64,000 nucleotides of DNA. Origin: an uncultured Chlorobiaceae bacterium (GTDB taxonomy: Bacteria > Bacteroidota > Chlorobiia > Chlorobiales > Chlorobiaceae). The stretch lies in assembly GCA_903866255.1 (NCBI GenBank), contig CAIPMW010000082.1, positions 1 through 64,000 of the forward strand. Direction: 5' to 3'. A model generated the notes under the pieces. That model worked only from the letters and a program-made list of their open reading frames with translations, was not told the DNA's origin and did not search any database. Below are positions 7,653 through 16,764 of the stretch, one piece after another (within the stretch, counting starts at the first letter, position 1; every line of letters starts with the position of its first letter). The translations under genes and the position numbers were made by a program.

Positions 7653-9797
7653 TTGAACAGCGATAGTAAAATTCCGGTTTCGACCTACTTTGGTTCGATG
7701 ACATTTGACCATAAGGCGATGCGTGCAAAACTGCCTAAAGAGGAGTTCGCTGCATTGCAGGATACGATCAAGGCTGGTAAAAAAATTACTTCTGAAATTG
7801 CCGGAGTGGTGGCACATGGAATGAAAGAGTGGGCAATGGAGAAAGGTGCTACCCACTACACCCACTGGTTTCAGCCGATGACTGGCTCTACGGCAGAGAA
7901 ACATGACGCATTTTTATCAATCGACCGCGATGGTACGCCGATTGAGCGCTTTTCAGGTGAGCAGCTTATTCAGGGTGAACCGGATGCATCAAGTTTTCCG
8001 TCGGGAGGTATGCGTACTACCTTTGAAGCCCGTGGTTATACCGCATGGGATCCTTCCAGCCCGGCATTTCTTATGAAGGGAGGAAAAGACCTGACACTTT
8101 GTATCCCTACAGTCTTTATATCCTATCATGGCGAAGCGCTTGATGCCAAAACTCCGTTGTTGCGATCGATGGAAGCGGTCAGCAAGTCAGCTATCAGACT
8201 GCTTGAGGTGCTTGGTGTAACAGGAGTTTCCAGGGTAAAGACCTATGCAGGCTGCGAACAGGAGTATTTTCTGATCGACAAAAAGTTCTACTCTGAGCGT
8301 CCTGATCTGGTGATGTGCGGACGCACACTTCTTGGTGCGCTTCCTCCCAAAGGGCAGCAGCTTGAGGATCACTATTTTGGTTCCATTCCTGATCGTGTAC
8401 TTGAATATATGCAGGATGTAGAGCATGAGCTTTACCTGCTTGGCATCCCAGCCAAAACCCGTCACAATGAGGTTGCCCCTCACCAGTTTGAAATTGCCCC
8501 CATTTTTGAAGAGGCAAACATTGCTGTCGACCACAACTTGCTGGTGATGGAGGTGATGAGAAAGGTTGCCGACAAGAAGGGTTTTGCCCTGCTGCTTGCT
8601 GAAAAACCGTTTGCGGGCATCAATGGTTCGGGCAAACATAATAACTGGTCAATTGGCACCGATACCGGTATAAATCTGCTTGATCCAGGTGACACTCCTG
8701 AAAAGAATGTTCACTTTCTTGTTTTCCTCGTTGCTGTTCTGAAGGGTGTCTACAAGAGGGCAGATGTCCTCAGGATGTCGATTGCAAGCATGGGCAATGA
8801 CCATCGGCTTGGCGCCAACGAAGCGCCTCCGGCTGTGGTAACGGTCTTCCTTGGAGAGTTGCTCGAAAGGGTGCTCGATGCCATTGAGAGCGGCAAGGTT
8901 GACCTGAAAACCGAGAAACAGGTGCTTAATCTTGGTCTTTCACAGGTTCCTGTGGTCAACAAGGATTATACTGACCGCAACCGCACCTCTCCATTCGCCT
9001 TTACCGGCAATAAATTTGAGTTCAGGGCGGTGGGTTCATCGCAGGCAGCATCAGTACCCAACATGGTGCTCAATACACTCATGGCAGAGGCCGTTGATCA
9101 AATTGCCGATGCCATTCTGGCAAAAATCAAGGCTGGAAAGGAGCGGGATTCAGCGATTCTTGAAACTCTTCGCGAACAGATTACCGCAACCAGGCCGATC
9201 CGTTATCAGGGTGATAACTATGCCGAAGCTCTTCAGCATGCGGCAAAGGAGAGAGGTCTGCCGAATTTGAAGAATACCCCCCAGGCACTCAGAGTTCTGC
9301 TCAACAGGGATATACAGGATATGTTTGTCAAATATGGGGTTTTGAGTGTTGAGGAGATTGATGCGCGTCTGCATATCCGTCTCGAACGCTATGTCAAGGG
9401 TGTTGATATTGAGGCGCGTACCCTTCAGCTCATGTTAAAGACCTTTGTTATTCCTGACGTATCTGAATATCAGGGAAGCATTGGAAGCTCGTTTAATACA
9501 CTGCTTGATGCCTCTGAAGCTATAGGGCTCTCCGAAAAGTCACTCAAGAGTCAGGCCGATCATCTTAAAATGCTGGCCGAGAATCTTTCAACATTGATTG
9601 ATATGTCTGCCGAACTTGATGAAGCCATCGAAAAAATCGAGACGCTTACCACCGAGTTCGACAAGGCTGACTACTGTGCCGAGAAACTGCTTCCGTTTAT
9701 GCTGGACATACGAGTTGTTGTTGACAGGCTTGAGCAGGTCGTTGACCGCAGCCGCTGGCAGCTTCCGACCTACTCGGAAATGTTGTTTGAGCATTGA
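7653..9797 (+). CDS. glnN: Glutamine synthetase type III (GlnN)
   Basis: GSIII makes glutamine from glutamate, ammonia and ATP; its ~700-residue dodecamer differs from the common GSI. The 714-residue length fits. Visible blocks are VARTYAGCEQEYFLID-like VKTYAGCEQEYFLIDKKF (catalytic glutamates), RHNEVAPHQFEIAPIFEEAN (GSIII hallmark), FAGINGSGKHNNWSI (ATP/glutamate site), and NRTSPFAFTGNKFEFRAVGS. The start is a TTG at 7653, with a good ribosome site AGGAGG at 7643-7648; no ATG lies nearby. An Lrp gene precedes it and a rho-independent terminator follows at 9827. Confidence 0.95.
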   Translation: MNSDSKIPVSTYFGSMTFDHKAMRAKLPKEEFAALQDTIKAGKKITSEIAGVVAHGMKEWAMEKGATHYTHWFQPMTGSTAEKHDAFLSIDRDGTPIERFSGEQLIQGEPDASSFPSGGMRTTFEARGYTAWDPSSPAFLMKGGKDLTLCIPTVFISYHGEALDAKTPLLRSMEAVSKSAIRLLEVLGVTGVSRVKTYAGCEQEYFLIDKKFYSERPDLVMCGRTLLGALPPKGQQLEDHYFGSIPDRVLEYMQDVEHELYLLGIPAKTRHNEVAPHQFEIAPIFEEANIAVDHNLLVMEVMRKVADKKGFALLLAEKPFAGINGSGKHNNWSIGTDTGINLLDPGDTPEKNVHFLVFLVAVLKGVYKRADVLRMSIASMGNDHRLGANEAPPAVVTVFLGELLERVLDAIESGKVDLKTEKQVLNLGLSQVPVVNKDYTDRNRTSPFAFTGNKFEFRAVGSSQAASVPNMVLNTLMAEAVDQIADAILAKIKAGKERDSAILETLREQITATRPIRYQGDNYAEALQHAAKERGLPNLKNTPQALRVLLNRDIQDMFVKYGVLSVEEIDARLHIRLERYVKGVDIEARTLQLMLKTFVIPDVSEYQGSIGSSFNTLLDASEAIGLSEKSLKSQADHLKMLAENLSTLIDMSAELDEAIEKIETLTTEFDKADYCAEKLLPFMLDIRVVVDRLEQVVDRSRWQLPTYSEMLFEH

Positions 9798-9826
9798 ATC
9801 TGCTTCAATCAGTTGTAAAAAATGAA

Positions 9827-9852
9827 GGCTCGCTTATGCGGGCCTTTTTTTT
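9827..9852 (+). terminator. Rho-independent terminator of glnN
   Basis: The hairpin GGCTCGC-TTAT-GCGGGCC (one G-U pair) is followed by eight T residues, 30 bp after the glnN stop. Confidence 0.85.
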
Positions 9853-9938
9853 GCGAAATTTATTATTGCAAACCTTGTGTTAAGCCTTATTTTCAGAATC
9901 GCATTTTCCATATTCAGGAACAATAACCCCTACTCGCC

Positions 9939-10445
9939 ATGCCAGAGGTTTTTCATTATCCCATGACCTATCCTGCCTTTTGGCTTGATTACTACTACAT
10001 TGCGACATGGTGCATGAGTATGCTTTTTCTCGCTTTGGTATGGGCCATTTTTTTCAGGTTTGGAAAATTTACCTATGGAGTCGATCTTGGCTGCTTCTGG
10101 AAAACTGCGGTACTCGTTTTTTTTACCACGATTTCGCTCGGTGTGCCGAATTACTATAATACCCGTTTTGTGGGGGAGCATGGTCAGGATGGAGATTCTG
10201 TGAGGATAACCAGTGACAAACTGCTCTCTATTGATCGCAAAGGCAATGAAAAACAGATACATCTCGCCGATATTATTGCCATATACCAGGAGAGCATTAC
10301 CTACAACCCGCCTCCGAAGATCTTTATTGTTGCTGTAAAATCATCAGTGAGGGACTCCCTGTTTGTAACAACCAACCTTGTGGATTACAAACGTTTTCTT
10401 TTGGATTTGTCAAAGAGAACCGGTATTGACGCAAAGCTGCGCTGA
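9939..10445 (+). CDS. Conserved-type membrane protein of unknown function
   Basis: I do not recognise a named family. The 168-residue protein has two hydrophobic spans, at about residues 18-42 (YYYIATWCMSMLFLALVWAI) and 52-70 (FWKTAVLVFFTTISLGV). A soluble C-terminal ~95 residues follows, predicted to be mostly strands (SVRITSDKLLSIDRKGNEKQ) and resembling a small PH-like domain as found in many two-helix bacterial membrane proteins. The stop is 2 bp before the coaX ATG, so the two are translated from one message. No functional link to pantothenate kinase is evident. Confidence 0.65.
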   Translation: MPEVFHYPMTYPAFWLDYYYIATWCMSMLFLALVWAIFFRFGKFTYGVDLGCFWKTAVLVFFTTISLGVPNYYNTRFVGEHGQDGDSVRITSDKLLSIDRKGNEKQIHLADIIAIYQESITYNPPPKIFIVAVKSSVRDSLFVTTNLVDYKRFLLDLSKRTGIDAKLR

Positions 10446-10447
10446 GT

Positions 10448-11275
10448 ATGTCCGGAGAGTCCATCATGCGTTTTGCCGTAAAAGAGCCATCGTCTGATTC
10501 GTTGCTTCTTGTCGTAGAGGTTGGAAATACCACTACCTCTTTTGTGGTTTTTCAGGGCCATGAATCCCTTGATGTCGTTAAAGTTGCATCGAAAAGCCTC
10601 ATTGTTCCTGAAGGTTTTCCTGGCCCTCTGGCACAGATGATCATGAGGTGTCCGTCACTTTGTAATGCAGCAATTTGCAGCGTCGTCCCTGTTCTTGAAC
10701 ATACCATAGGTGACTACCTTCGCCATCATCTGTCCGGGCAGGTCATGACGGTTTCAGCGTCGATCACCCTTCCCTTTGTGCTCAATTATGCCTCCCCTGA
10801 CTCCTTTGGATCTGATCGTCTTGCGCTGTGTGCCGTGAGCCAACTTCTTTATCCTGAAGAGGCGGTTATAGCCATCGATATTGGCACAGCCATTACGATT
10901 GATGTTCTTGGCTCTACGCAGCACTATCTCGGGGGGCTGATTATGCCGGGTCTTGACCTCAGGGCAAAAGCGCTGCACGAACATACCGCAAGACTTCCTC
11001 TTGTTGCTCTTGGTCGTCCCGAAACTCTTCTCGGATGCTCAACAACTGATGGGATCAGAAACGGGATTGTTCATGGATGTGCCTCCAGTATGGATGGTCT
11101 TGTCGCCAAAATTACACGCTGGCTTCAGGACGAGCGGAGTGAAACTGCTGTTAATGTCATGGTGACCGGTGGCAATGCTCCACTTATTGCCGGAATGCTT
11201 GACTGCTCTCCAAGGCTCGAAGAGTTGGCTGTCGTCAAGGGGACACGCTATCTCTTCTCACTTAACGCAGAGTAA
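10448..11275 (+). CDS. coaX: Type III pantothenate kinase
   Basis: CoaX phosphorylates pantothenate, the first committed step of coenzyme A synthesis. The 275-residue protein has the ASKHA-fold motifs of the family. These are VVEVGNTTTSFVVF near residues 22-35 (phosphate-1-type loop), the FGSDRLALCA block near 118-128 (the GxDR motif), IAIDIGTAITIDVL near 140-153 with the catalytic Asp, and LGGLIMPGLDLRAKALHEHTARLP near 160-185. The first ~15 residues are extra compared with many CoaX; the internal ATG of MRFAVKEP is an alternative start. The 3' end overlaps the converging aroB gene by 14 bp. Confidence 0.93.
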   Translation: MSGESIMRFAVKEPSSDSLLLVVEVGNTTTSFVVFQGHESLDVVKVASKSLIVPEGFPGPLAQMIMRCPSLCNAAICSVVPVLEHTIGDYLRHHLSGQVMTVSASITLPFVLNYASPDSFGSDRLALCAVSQLLYPEEAVIAIDIGTAITIDVLGSTQHYLGGLIMPGLDLRAKALHEHTARLPLVALGRPETLLGCSTTDGIRNGIVHGCASSMDGLVAKITRWLQDERSETAVNVMVTGGNAPLIAGMLDCSPRLEELAVVKGTRYLFSLNAE

Positions 11276-12359
11276 CCGGGCCAAGTTGTTCCTGGGCATC
11301 GTCGATGGCTTTCAGCACCTGATGGTCATCAATATTTTCTTCAAGCAGAAAGGCCTTTCCAATGTTTTTCAGCAACACAAAACGAAGCTTTTTGTTGAGC
11401 TTCTTTTTGTCGGAGAACATGCTCTCAAGAAGTTGTTCGCGGTTAATATCCAGAAATCTGCGCTTCAGCAGCCCTCTGGGAAAGCGGAACTTTTGCAGGA
11501 GGGTGAGCCCGCGATCCAGCGACTGGCGGTCGAGATAAGCGAGATTATGAGATAAAAAGAGCGCACAGACCATGCCCATGGTCACGGCTTCCCCATGGCG
11601 GAGGTGACGATACTCTGCAAGTTTTTCCAGACCGTGGGCAAAGGTGTGTCCGAAATTCAGGGTTGCTCGCAGTCCATCGGTCTCTCTGAAATCTTTTTTT
11701 ACCACGTCATCCTTTATGAAGGCGCTTTTCTTTACCGCCTCGGTGAGGTATGGCTCCCTCAGGGATGTAATGTCGCTGAAATGAAGATCAAGAAAGCTGA
11801 AGAGAGGATCATCAGCAATAAATCCATATTTAACGACCTCAGCCATTCCGGCATAGATTTCCCGCTGCGGCAGGGATGCAAGGTATGATGGATCAATCAG
11901 CACCAGCTCCGGGGAGTGAAAAAAACCAATCAGATTCTTGCCGAGCGGGTGGTTGATGGCCACTTTTCCGCCAATGGAGCTGTCCGTCATGGCAAGCAGT
12001 GTCGTAGGTAGCTGAATGACCGGTATGCCACGGAAATAGCTGGCGGCAATAAATCCACCAAGATCACCCACAACGCCACCACCAACCACAAGCAGGTTCC
12101 AGCTTCGGTCAACATCAGCCTCAATCATGCTGCCATAGAGTCGAAATGCAACGCTGAAACTTTTAGAGGCTTCCCGTGCTGGCACAACAAGCTCTATTGA
12201 CTGAAAGCCCTCATCATGAAGCCTCTTGAGAAGTTCATCGCCAAACAGCTTGCGGGTGTGTTCATCAAACAGTACTACGGTTTTTTTTGAAAGACCATGG
12301 GCTTTGAACAACTCGCCAAGCCTGGTAATAACCGGTGTTCCAACAATAATTGTGCTCAC
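11262..12359 (-). CDS. aroB: 3-dehydroquinate synthase
   Basis: AroB converts DAHP to 3-dehydroquinate, step two of the shikimate pathway, using NAD+ and a divalent metal. The 365-residue protein carries the expected sequence. It has VVGGGVVGDLGGFIAASYFRG (NAD and substrate binding), PTTLLAMTDSSIGGKVAINH, and the metal ligands in AEVVKYGFI (Glu), RATLNFGHTFAHGLE (His) and LRHGEAVTMGM (His). It lies 9 bp downstream of aroK in the same direction, so the two form an operon for non-consecutive steps of the pathway. The shikimate enzyme AroQ is elsewhere in the window (57801). Confidence 0.96.
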   Translation of the reverse strand: MSTIIVGTPVITRLGELFKAHGLSKKTVVLFDEHTRKLFGDELLKRLHDEGFQSIELVVPAREASKSFSVAFRLYGSMIEADVDRSWNLLVVGGGVVGDLGGFIAASYFRGIPVIQLPTTLLAMTDSSIGGKVAINHPLGKNLIGFFHSPELVLIDPSYLASLPQREIYAGMAEVVKYGFIADDPLFSFLDLHFSDITSLREPYLTEAVKKSAFIKDDVVKKDFRETDGLRATLNFGHTFAHGLEKLAEYRHLRHGEAVTMGMVCALFLSHNLAYLDRQSLDRGLTLLQKFRFPRGLLKRRFLDINREQLLESMFSDKKKLNKKLRFVLLKNIGKAFLLEENIDDHQVLKAIDDAQEQLGPVTLR

Positions 12360-12368
12360 GGTATGTGT

Positions 12369-12950
12369 TTAATTGTATTGTTCCTCACTTGAGGCAGAAG
12401 CATTTCGCACATGTCGCTCAATTTTGCGGGTCAGCTCTTCAACGGTTGAACCGACTCGTTGAATATCTGTCTGAACGGTGATTTCGGCGGTTTCATAGCG
12501 GGGCTCACGTCTGGTGAGAATAGCCTCTATTTTCTCCTCAATCTCCTCACGAGAAAGTTTTTGCCCCTCTTCGCCCCTGAGCAAGGGTCGATCAGTTTTG
12601 TTGCAGAGCCTTCTTATAAGAGTTGTGATGGGTGATTTCAGATAAACCAGTGTGCCAGACTTCTGAATGAGAGTGTACGATTGATCGTTTTCGAGCACTC
12701 CTCCACCAAGCGAGACAACCATGTCATTATGAGCTACAAGGGCTTGAAGAGTCATCATTTCAAGATTTCTGAAGTAAGCCTCTCCATCCTCATCAAAAAT
12801 CCTGGTAATGGTCTTCCCTGCCTTTTTCTCAATAGCCTGATCAAGATCAACGAATTCATACCCCAAGGAATTGGCCAGCAAAGGGCCTATGGTTGACTTG
12901 CCTGATCCACTGAATCCGGTCAAAAAAATGAGCGAGTGTTGTTTGTTCAC
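12369..12950 (-). CDS. aroK: Shikimate kinase
   Basis: This enzyme phosphorylates shikimate at the 3-hydroxyl. The 193 residues contain the Walker A loop FLTGFSGSGKSTIG (about residues 10-23), the shikimate-binding FVDLDQAIEKKAGKTITRIF, the GEAYFRNLE arginine-bearing helix, VSLGGGVL, and the lid TDRPLLRGEEG. Length is about 15 residues more than E. coli AroK, at the C-terminus. It is the first gene of the aroK-aroB pair. Confidence 0.95.
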   Translation of the reverse strand: MNKQHSLIFLTGFSGSGKSTIGPLLANSLGYEFVDLDQAIEKKAGKTITRIFDEDGEAYFRNLEMMTLQALVAHNDMVVSLGGGVLENDQSYTLIQKSGTLVYLKSPITTLIRRLCNKTDRPLLRGEEGQKLSREEIEEKIEAILTRREPRYETAEITVQTDIQRVGSTVEELTRKIERHVRNASASSEEQYN

Positions 12951-13228
12951 TGTTTATTTATTCAAAACCGATCTGTTATCTTGATAGAGCAACGACGCAT
13001 CACAATAATTCCAATAATAAACAAAATCGAATATCTCTTGCCCAAAAAAAACTTTTTCGCTGTTGTGTCGCCGCGTGTTTTTGAAATCAACATGAAAACC
13101 TGCGGCTTTTTTGGATGCTCTTCGACGACAAAGCGAGAAATTTCATTAAACTGGAGTCAGATAGAATGGGGCAACTCATCAGGAAATAACGATCTCGGGT
13201 TGTAGCTTTTAATAAAACATTATCCACA

Positions 13229-14407
13229 ATGCCGGAAACAAGCGAGCGAACAAGCCATTTTACAGAATCAATTATTCGGAGAATGACCCGTGTGGCCAAT
13301 GACTGTGCGGCAATTAATCTTTCGCAGGGGTTTCCCGATTTCGATCCACCAGAAGCGCTGCTTGTTGCGGCTGAACGTGCAGGTCGCCATGGGCCGCACC
13401 AGTATGCGGTGACCTGGGGAGCGGCAAATTTCCGTCAGGCATTTGCCCGAAAACAGTCACGATTTATGGGAATTCCCGTTGACCCGGAAGCTAACGTGGT
13501 GGTGACCTGCGGCAGTACGGAAGCGATGATGGCAGCGATGATGACTGCCTGCAATCCGGGAGACACGGTTGTCATCTTTTCCCCGTTCTATGAAAACTAT
13601 ACCGCCGACACCATTCTCACCGGCTCAACTCCTGTCTATGTTCCCTTGCGCCCACCGGAATATTCCTTTGATCCTGACGAACTCTGGAAAACATTTGAGC
13701 AACACCGGCCCAAAGCCTTGATTCTCTGTAATCCGGGTAATCCAACAGGCAAAGTCTTTACGCAGGGTGAACTTGAAATCATCGCAAACCTTGCCATTGA
13801 ATTCGATACCTTTGTCATCACCGATGAGGTCTATGAGCACATTGTCTACGCACCGCACACGCACCGAAGCATCGCGACGTTGCCGGATATGTTTGAGCGC
13901 ACCATCACGTGCAGTTCGCTCTCAAAAACCTATTCAATCACCGGATGGAGGCTTGGAACGGTGGTGGCAGCACCCGCTGTTATTGATGCAATCCGCAAGG
14001 TTCATGACTTCCTGACCGTCGGAGCCGCAGCGCCTCTGCAGGAAGCCGCCGTGACAGCGCTTGAATTTTCCGACTCCTATTATGACGCACTCCAGGCGAC
14101 TTACACCGAAAAACGGGATATTTTTCTCGGTTGGCTCGATCAGGCAGGGCTCACCTATTCGCAGCCACAGGGAGCCTATTATGTGATGGTCGATGTTGGT
14201 GAATTCGGGGTCACTGATGATGTCGCTTTTTGTGAATGGATGGCACGCACGGTTGGAGTTGCCGCAGTACCAGGATCAAGCTTTTTCCGTGAACCGGTTC
14301 ACAACCTGATCCGCTTTCATTTTGCCAAACAGCCGGAGACGCTCAACGCCGCAGGAGCACGTCTGTTGACGTTACGAGCCCAGGCAAAACAGTACAGCAA
14401 TGGTTGA
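13229..14407 (+). CDS. PLP-dependent class I/II aminotransferase
   Basis: This fold-type I aminotransferase of 392 residues resembles aspartate/methionine/kynurenine aminotransferases of subgroup I-gamma. It starts AINLSQGFPDFDPPEALL and has the substrate-loop region HQYAVTWGAANFRQAFA. PLP-phosphate contacts are in VTCGSTEAMMAAMMTACNPG, with LCNPGNPTGKVF (Asn), ITDEVYEHIVY (Asp, Tyr) and the Schiff-base lysine in SSLSKTYSITGWRLG. The C-terminal substrate Arg is in NLIRFHFAK. The QGFPDF opening is typical of KAT/YbdL-type enzymes that take methionine or aromatic acids. The exact substrate cannot be read from sequence. It stands alone; the cyclophilin gene converges on it. Confidence 0.85.
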   Translation: MPETSERTSHFTESIIRRMTRVANDCAAINLSQGFPDFDPPEALLVAAERAGRHGPHQYAVTWGAANFRQAFARKQSRFMGIPVDPEANVVVTCGSTEAMMAAMMTACNPGDTVVIFSPFYENYTADTILTGSTPVYVPLRPPEYSFDPDELWKTFEQHRPKALILCNPGNPTGKVFTQGELEIIANLAIEFDTFVITDEVYEHIVYAPHTHRSIATLPDMFERTITCSSLSKTYSITGWRLGTVVAAPAVIDAIRKVHDFLTVGAAAPLQEAAVTALEFSDSYYDALQATYTEKRDIFLGWLDQAGLTYSQPQGAYYVMVDVGEFGVTDDVAFCEWMARTVGVAAVPGSSFFREPVHNLIRFHFAKQPETLNAAGARLLTLRAQAKQYSNG

Positions 14408-14429
14408 GATTCGCTGGCCAGGAAGAGTG

Positions 14430-14996
14430 TCACGGTTTTACATCTGTCGCGACCTTCATCCGCACTATTCTGGTGGGATTGGAAACAGCGCCATTGTTGT
14501 ACTGTGAACCAGCCTTTATCTTGTCAACAAACTCCATTCCGGAAACGACCTGTCCCCAAACGGTGTATTGCCCGTCGAGGAATGTTGCTGGTGCGAAGCA
14601 TATAAAAAACTGACTATCGGCACTATTGGGGTCAGAGGCGCGTGCCATGGAGACGGTGCCCCGGATATGCTGCACGCGCGAAAATTCAGCTTTAAGTTCC
14701 TGGCCGGAACCGCCGGAACCGTCGCCCTGCGGGTCGCCGGTCTGGGCCATAAATCCCGGAATAACACGGTGGAAGGCAAGTCCATCATAAAAACCTTTGC
14801 GGGTCAACTCTTTGATGCGAGCCACATGGCGTGGGGCGACATTTGGAAGCATCTGGATAACGACTCGTCCAGATGGAAGGTCGAGATACATGGTGTTTTC
14901 GGGATTGAGCGCTGGTGCAGCAGACACTGCCAACGGAAGCAAGGCGGTCAAAAGCCCTAAAAAGAGGATGAGAATTCTCGATGGTTTGTTCAGCAT
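14430..14996 (-). CDS. Secreted cyclophilin-type peptidyl-prolyl isomerase
   Basis: Cyclophilins catalyse cis-trans isomerisation of X-Pro bonds; a signal peptide places this one in the periplasm as a folding helper. Starting at the ATG at 14996 gives 188 residues opening MLNKPSRILILFLGLLTALL and ending in the signal cleavage region AVSAAPA. An upstream in-frame ATG at 15050 would add 18 residues before the basic head and is less likely. The catalytic core is clear: LAFHRVIPGFMAQTGDPQGD (catalytic Arg, Phe, Gln), SMARASDPNSADSQFFI, and FLDGQYTVWGQVVSGMEFVD. The usual Trp that binds cyclosporin is present in TVWG. Confidence 0.9.
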   Translation of the reverse strand: MLNKPSRILILFLGLLTALLPLAVSAAPALNPENTMYLDLPSGRVVIQMLPNVAPRHVARIKELTRKGFYDGLAFHRVIPGFMAQTGDPQGDGSGGSGQELKAEFSRVQHIRGTVSMARASDPNSADSQFFICFAPATFLDGQYTVWGQVVSGMEFVDKIKAGSQYNNGAVSNPTRIVRMKVATDVKP

Positions 14997-15050
14997 GGGG
15001 TTCTGGTTACGTTTGAATGAATATTTTTTCCTGAATATAAGGAAGTACAT

Positions 15051-15343
15051 ACAGGTGCAACATCGTTTTTTATCAGAATAATTTCAATCAATATGCCCCA
15101 ACAAGAGGTTGTTGCATCCCATATTTACGGTATTTTTATGGTATATGCTGGATTTTATGATGTTATAAAGCTTTATTGACACCTGTAAATCAAACGTTAC
15201 TCACATGAATTATCAACTGTTGACACATCATAGCATTATCAGTGGCAGGCCTTATGGCTGTTGTTGTCTTTTGATAAACTTTGAAAGGCGGAAGAACCGA
15301 TTATCGACATGATGACACCTGTTGTTCATGGCAGATTATATCG
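15051..15343. other. Long non-coding stretch ahead of the porin gene, possible leader or small RNA
   Basis: About 290 bp upstream of a strong terminator-like hairpin (15344-15384) contain no open frame. It holds short dyads (for example CAACA...TGTTG at about 15100-15115) and two TTGACA hexamers (15176 and 15220) without a good partner -10 box at standard spacing. Because the hairpin precedes the porin ATG by 46 bp, any transcript started here would be terminated or attenuated there. Confidence 0.35.
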
Positions 15344-15384
15344 AAACCGGCTTTCTCGTACTGAAAGCCGGTTTTTTCTTTTTT
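15344..15384 (+). terminator. Terminator/attenuator hairpin in the porin leader
   Basis: A 12-bp perfect stem, AAACCGGCTTTC with GAAAGCCGGTTT, has a 7-base loop and is followed by a T-rich tract with one C to 15384. The cyclophilin gene is transcribed away on the minus strand, so no known plus-strand gene is served. It therefore ends a leader or small RNA, or attenuates the porin gene. Confidence 0.75.
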
Positions 15385-15429
15385 ACAGAATTTTTATGAA
15401 CAAATAACAGACAACAAAAAGGAGACACA

Positions 15430-16584
15430 ATGAAAAAGATGTTATCACTTGCCGCAATGTTTGCGGTTTTATCATACGCATCGACGGCTTCGGCAGAAGT
15501 GAAGTTCGGTGGTGACGTATCAGTTCGTGTGAGAGAAGTATCTAATGAAAAAGCTAATGAAGCCAAAGATAATATTTCTTATGCGTACAGGACGCGCCTG
15601 AACGTATCGGGAGATTTTGAGGGTGGTTATATATTCAGGGCCGTCATCAGCAATGAAGCACCAAATGTTACATCAACAGGTGTGGTAGCGCTTGGTGGTG
15701 GTGGTGGATTTCAGACGGTTGGATATGGAAATACTGAGTTGTATACATTCGGCGCTACCCAGCTCTATTTTGGTCGCTTTTATGGTGACAGTGGAGGCAG
15801 TCACTATCTTGTAGGCCGTTTGCCACTGAACTCTTCAAACAACCCGGTCTTTGATTTGCATCTCTATCCAAGTAATCCGCTTGATGTCCCTACGTCTACG
15901 TTTAATAACGACAGACTGTTTGGTTTCAACTACGGAACAAAAATTGGTTCAGGTGATCTGAATGCGGTGATTGGAGTGTTTGATAATTTGTCAGCGGGGA
16001 ATACCGCAGGTACCGGTGACGGTCTTTTGAACGATGGCTATGCGGTAAGTATAGCTTATAAAATAAAGGCTGGTGATTTTACCCTTGAACCGCAAGTGCT
16101 TACCGCATTGACTCACCATGATACCATCACCCAGAATACATTCTCACCAACAAGTGCTTCATACGGAACCCCATGGCATCAGGGAATAGCGCCACTCACC
16201 ATTGGAGCCAATGTTGGCGCTTTAGTAAGTGACGTAAAACTTGGCTTCAGCGGATTCTATACAAGTGGTAAAGGCACAACTCCCACCAGTACCAATTTTG
16301 GTGCAGGGGGGGGGTCAAACGTTGATTACTCAGGTTATCTTTTGAGATTTAAGGCTGAATATGGTCAGTTCCTTGCATGGTATGACCTCAATAAAACAAC
16401 TGACAAGTCGGCAGCAACAACTGATTATACCAATAACTTTGTATGGGTACAGTACAAAATACCATCGGGGAAAGTAACCTTTCAGCCGACGCTACGTTAC
16501 CTGACATCGAACAAGCATACAGCTTTGGCGGATACGAAGACCAGTCGTTTGCGTTCTGAGGTTGTTGCAACATTAACTTTTTGA
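15430..16584 (+). CDS. Outer-membrane beta-barrel porin
   Basis: The 384-residue protein has a clear Sec signal peptide (MKKMLSLAAMFAVLSYASTA, cleavage after ASA near residue 23). The mature part begins EVKFGGDVSVRVREVSNEKA and is rich in alternating polar/aromatic strands and Gly/Asn/Thr loops, ending in LRSEVVATLTF. A terminal Phe after a strand is the classic sorting signal for the BAM complex. The ribosome site is AAAAGGAGA at 15416-15424. The solute is unknown. The gene stands alone with an attenuator-like hairpin in front and a terminator behind. Confidence 0.8.
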   Translation: MKKMLSLAAMFAVLSYASTASAEVKFGGDVSVRVREVSNEKANEAKDNISYAYRTRLNVSGDFEGGYIFRAVISNEAPNVTSTGVVALGGGGGFQTVGYGNTELYTFGATQLYFGRFYGDSGGSHYLVGRLPLNSSNNPVFDLHLYPSNPLDVPTSTFNNDRLFGFNYGTKIGSGDLNAVIGVFDNLSAGNTAGTGDGLLNDGYAVSIAYKIKAGDFTLEPQVLTALTHHDTITQNTFSPTSASYGTPWHQGIAPLTIGANVGALVSDVKLGFSGFYTSGKGTTPTSTNFGAGGGSNVDYSGYLLRFKAEYGQFLAWYDLNKTTDKSAATTDYTNNFVWVQYKIPSGKVTFQPTLRYLTSNKHTALADTKTSRLRSEVVATLTF

Positions 16585-16597
16585 AGTCTCTCTCCGG

Positions 16598-16686
16598 CAT
16601 CCGGGCCTCTGTTGAGTGAAGTTTAATCGGAACTTTAAGGTGAGTGTGTGCATCTAATCTCTGCAGAATGGCCCGGATGTTTTTTT
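16598..16686 (+). terminator. Terminator of the porin gene with a long loop
   Basis: CATCCGGGCC at 16598-16607 pairs perfectly with GGCCCGGATG at 16670-16679, and seven T residues follow. The ~60-base loop is unusually long and ends only 4 bp before the tRNA. Confidence 0.6.
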
Positions 16687-16690
16687 ACAA

Positions 16691-16764
16691 GGCGATGTGG
16701 GTGAGTGGTCTAAGCCAAGGGTCTGCAAAACTCTTTATCACAAGTTCGAATCTTGTCATCGCCT
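16691..16764 (+). tRNA. tRNA-Cys (anticodon GCA)
   Basis: A 74-nt cloverleaf can be drawn. The acceptor GGCGATG pairs with CATCGCC. The D-arm is GGT/GCC with the loop containing GTGG. The anticodon stem AGGGT/ACTCT (one G-U) carries loop CTGCAAA, anticodon GCA. The variable loop is TTATC, and the T-arm is ACAAG-TTCGAAT-CTTGT. The discriminator base is T, as in cysteine tRNAs. CCA is not encoded, so it must be added after transcription. The discriminator (16764) is also the last base, on the opposite strand, of the cbiO stop codon. Confidence 0.93.

Noticed and set aside
8187-8639. Long antisense frame inside glnN
   Set aside because: It is a shadow of glnN in a GC-balanced gene and has no family resemblance.
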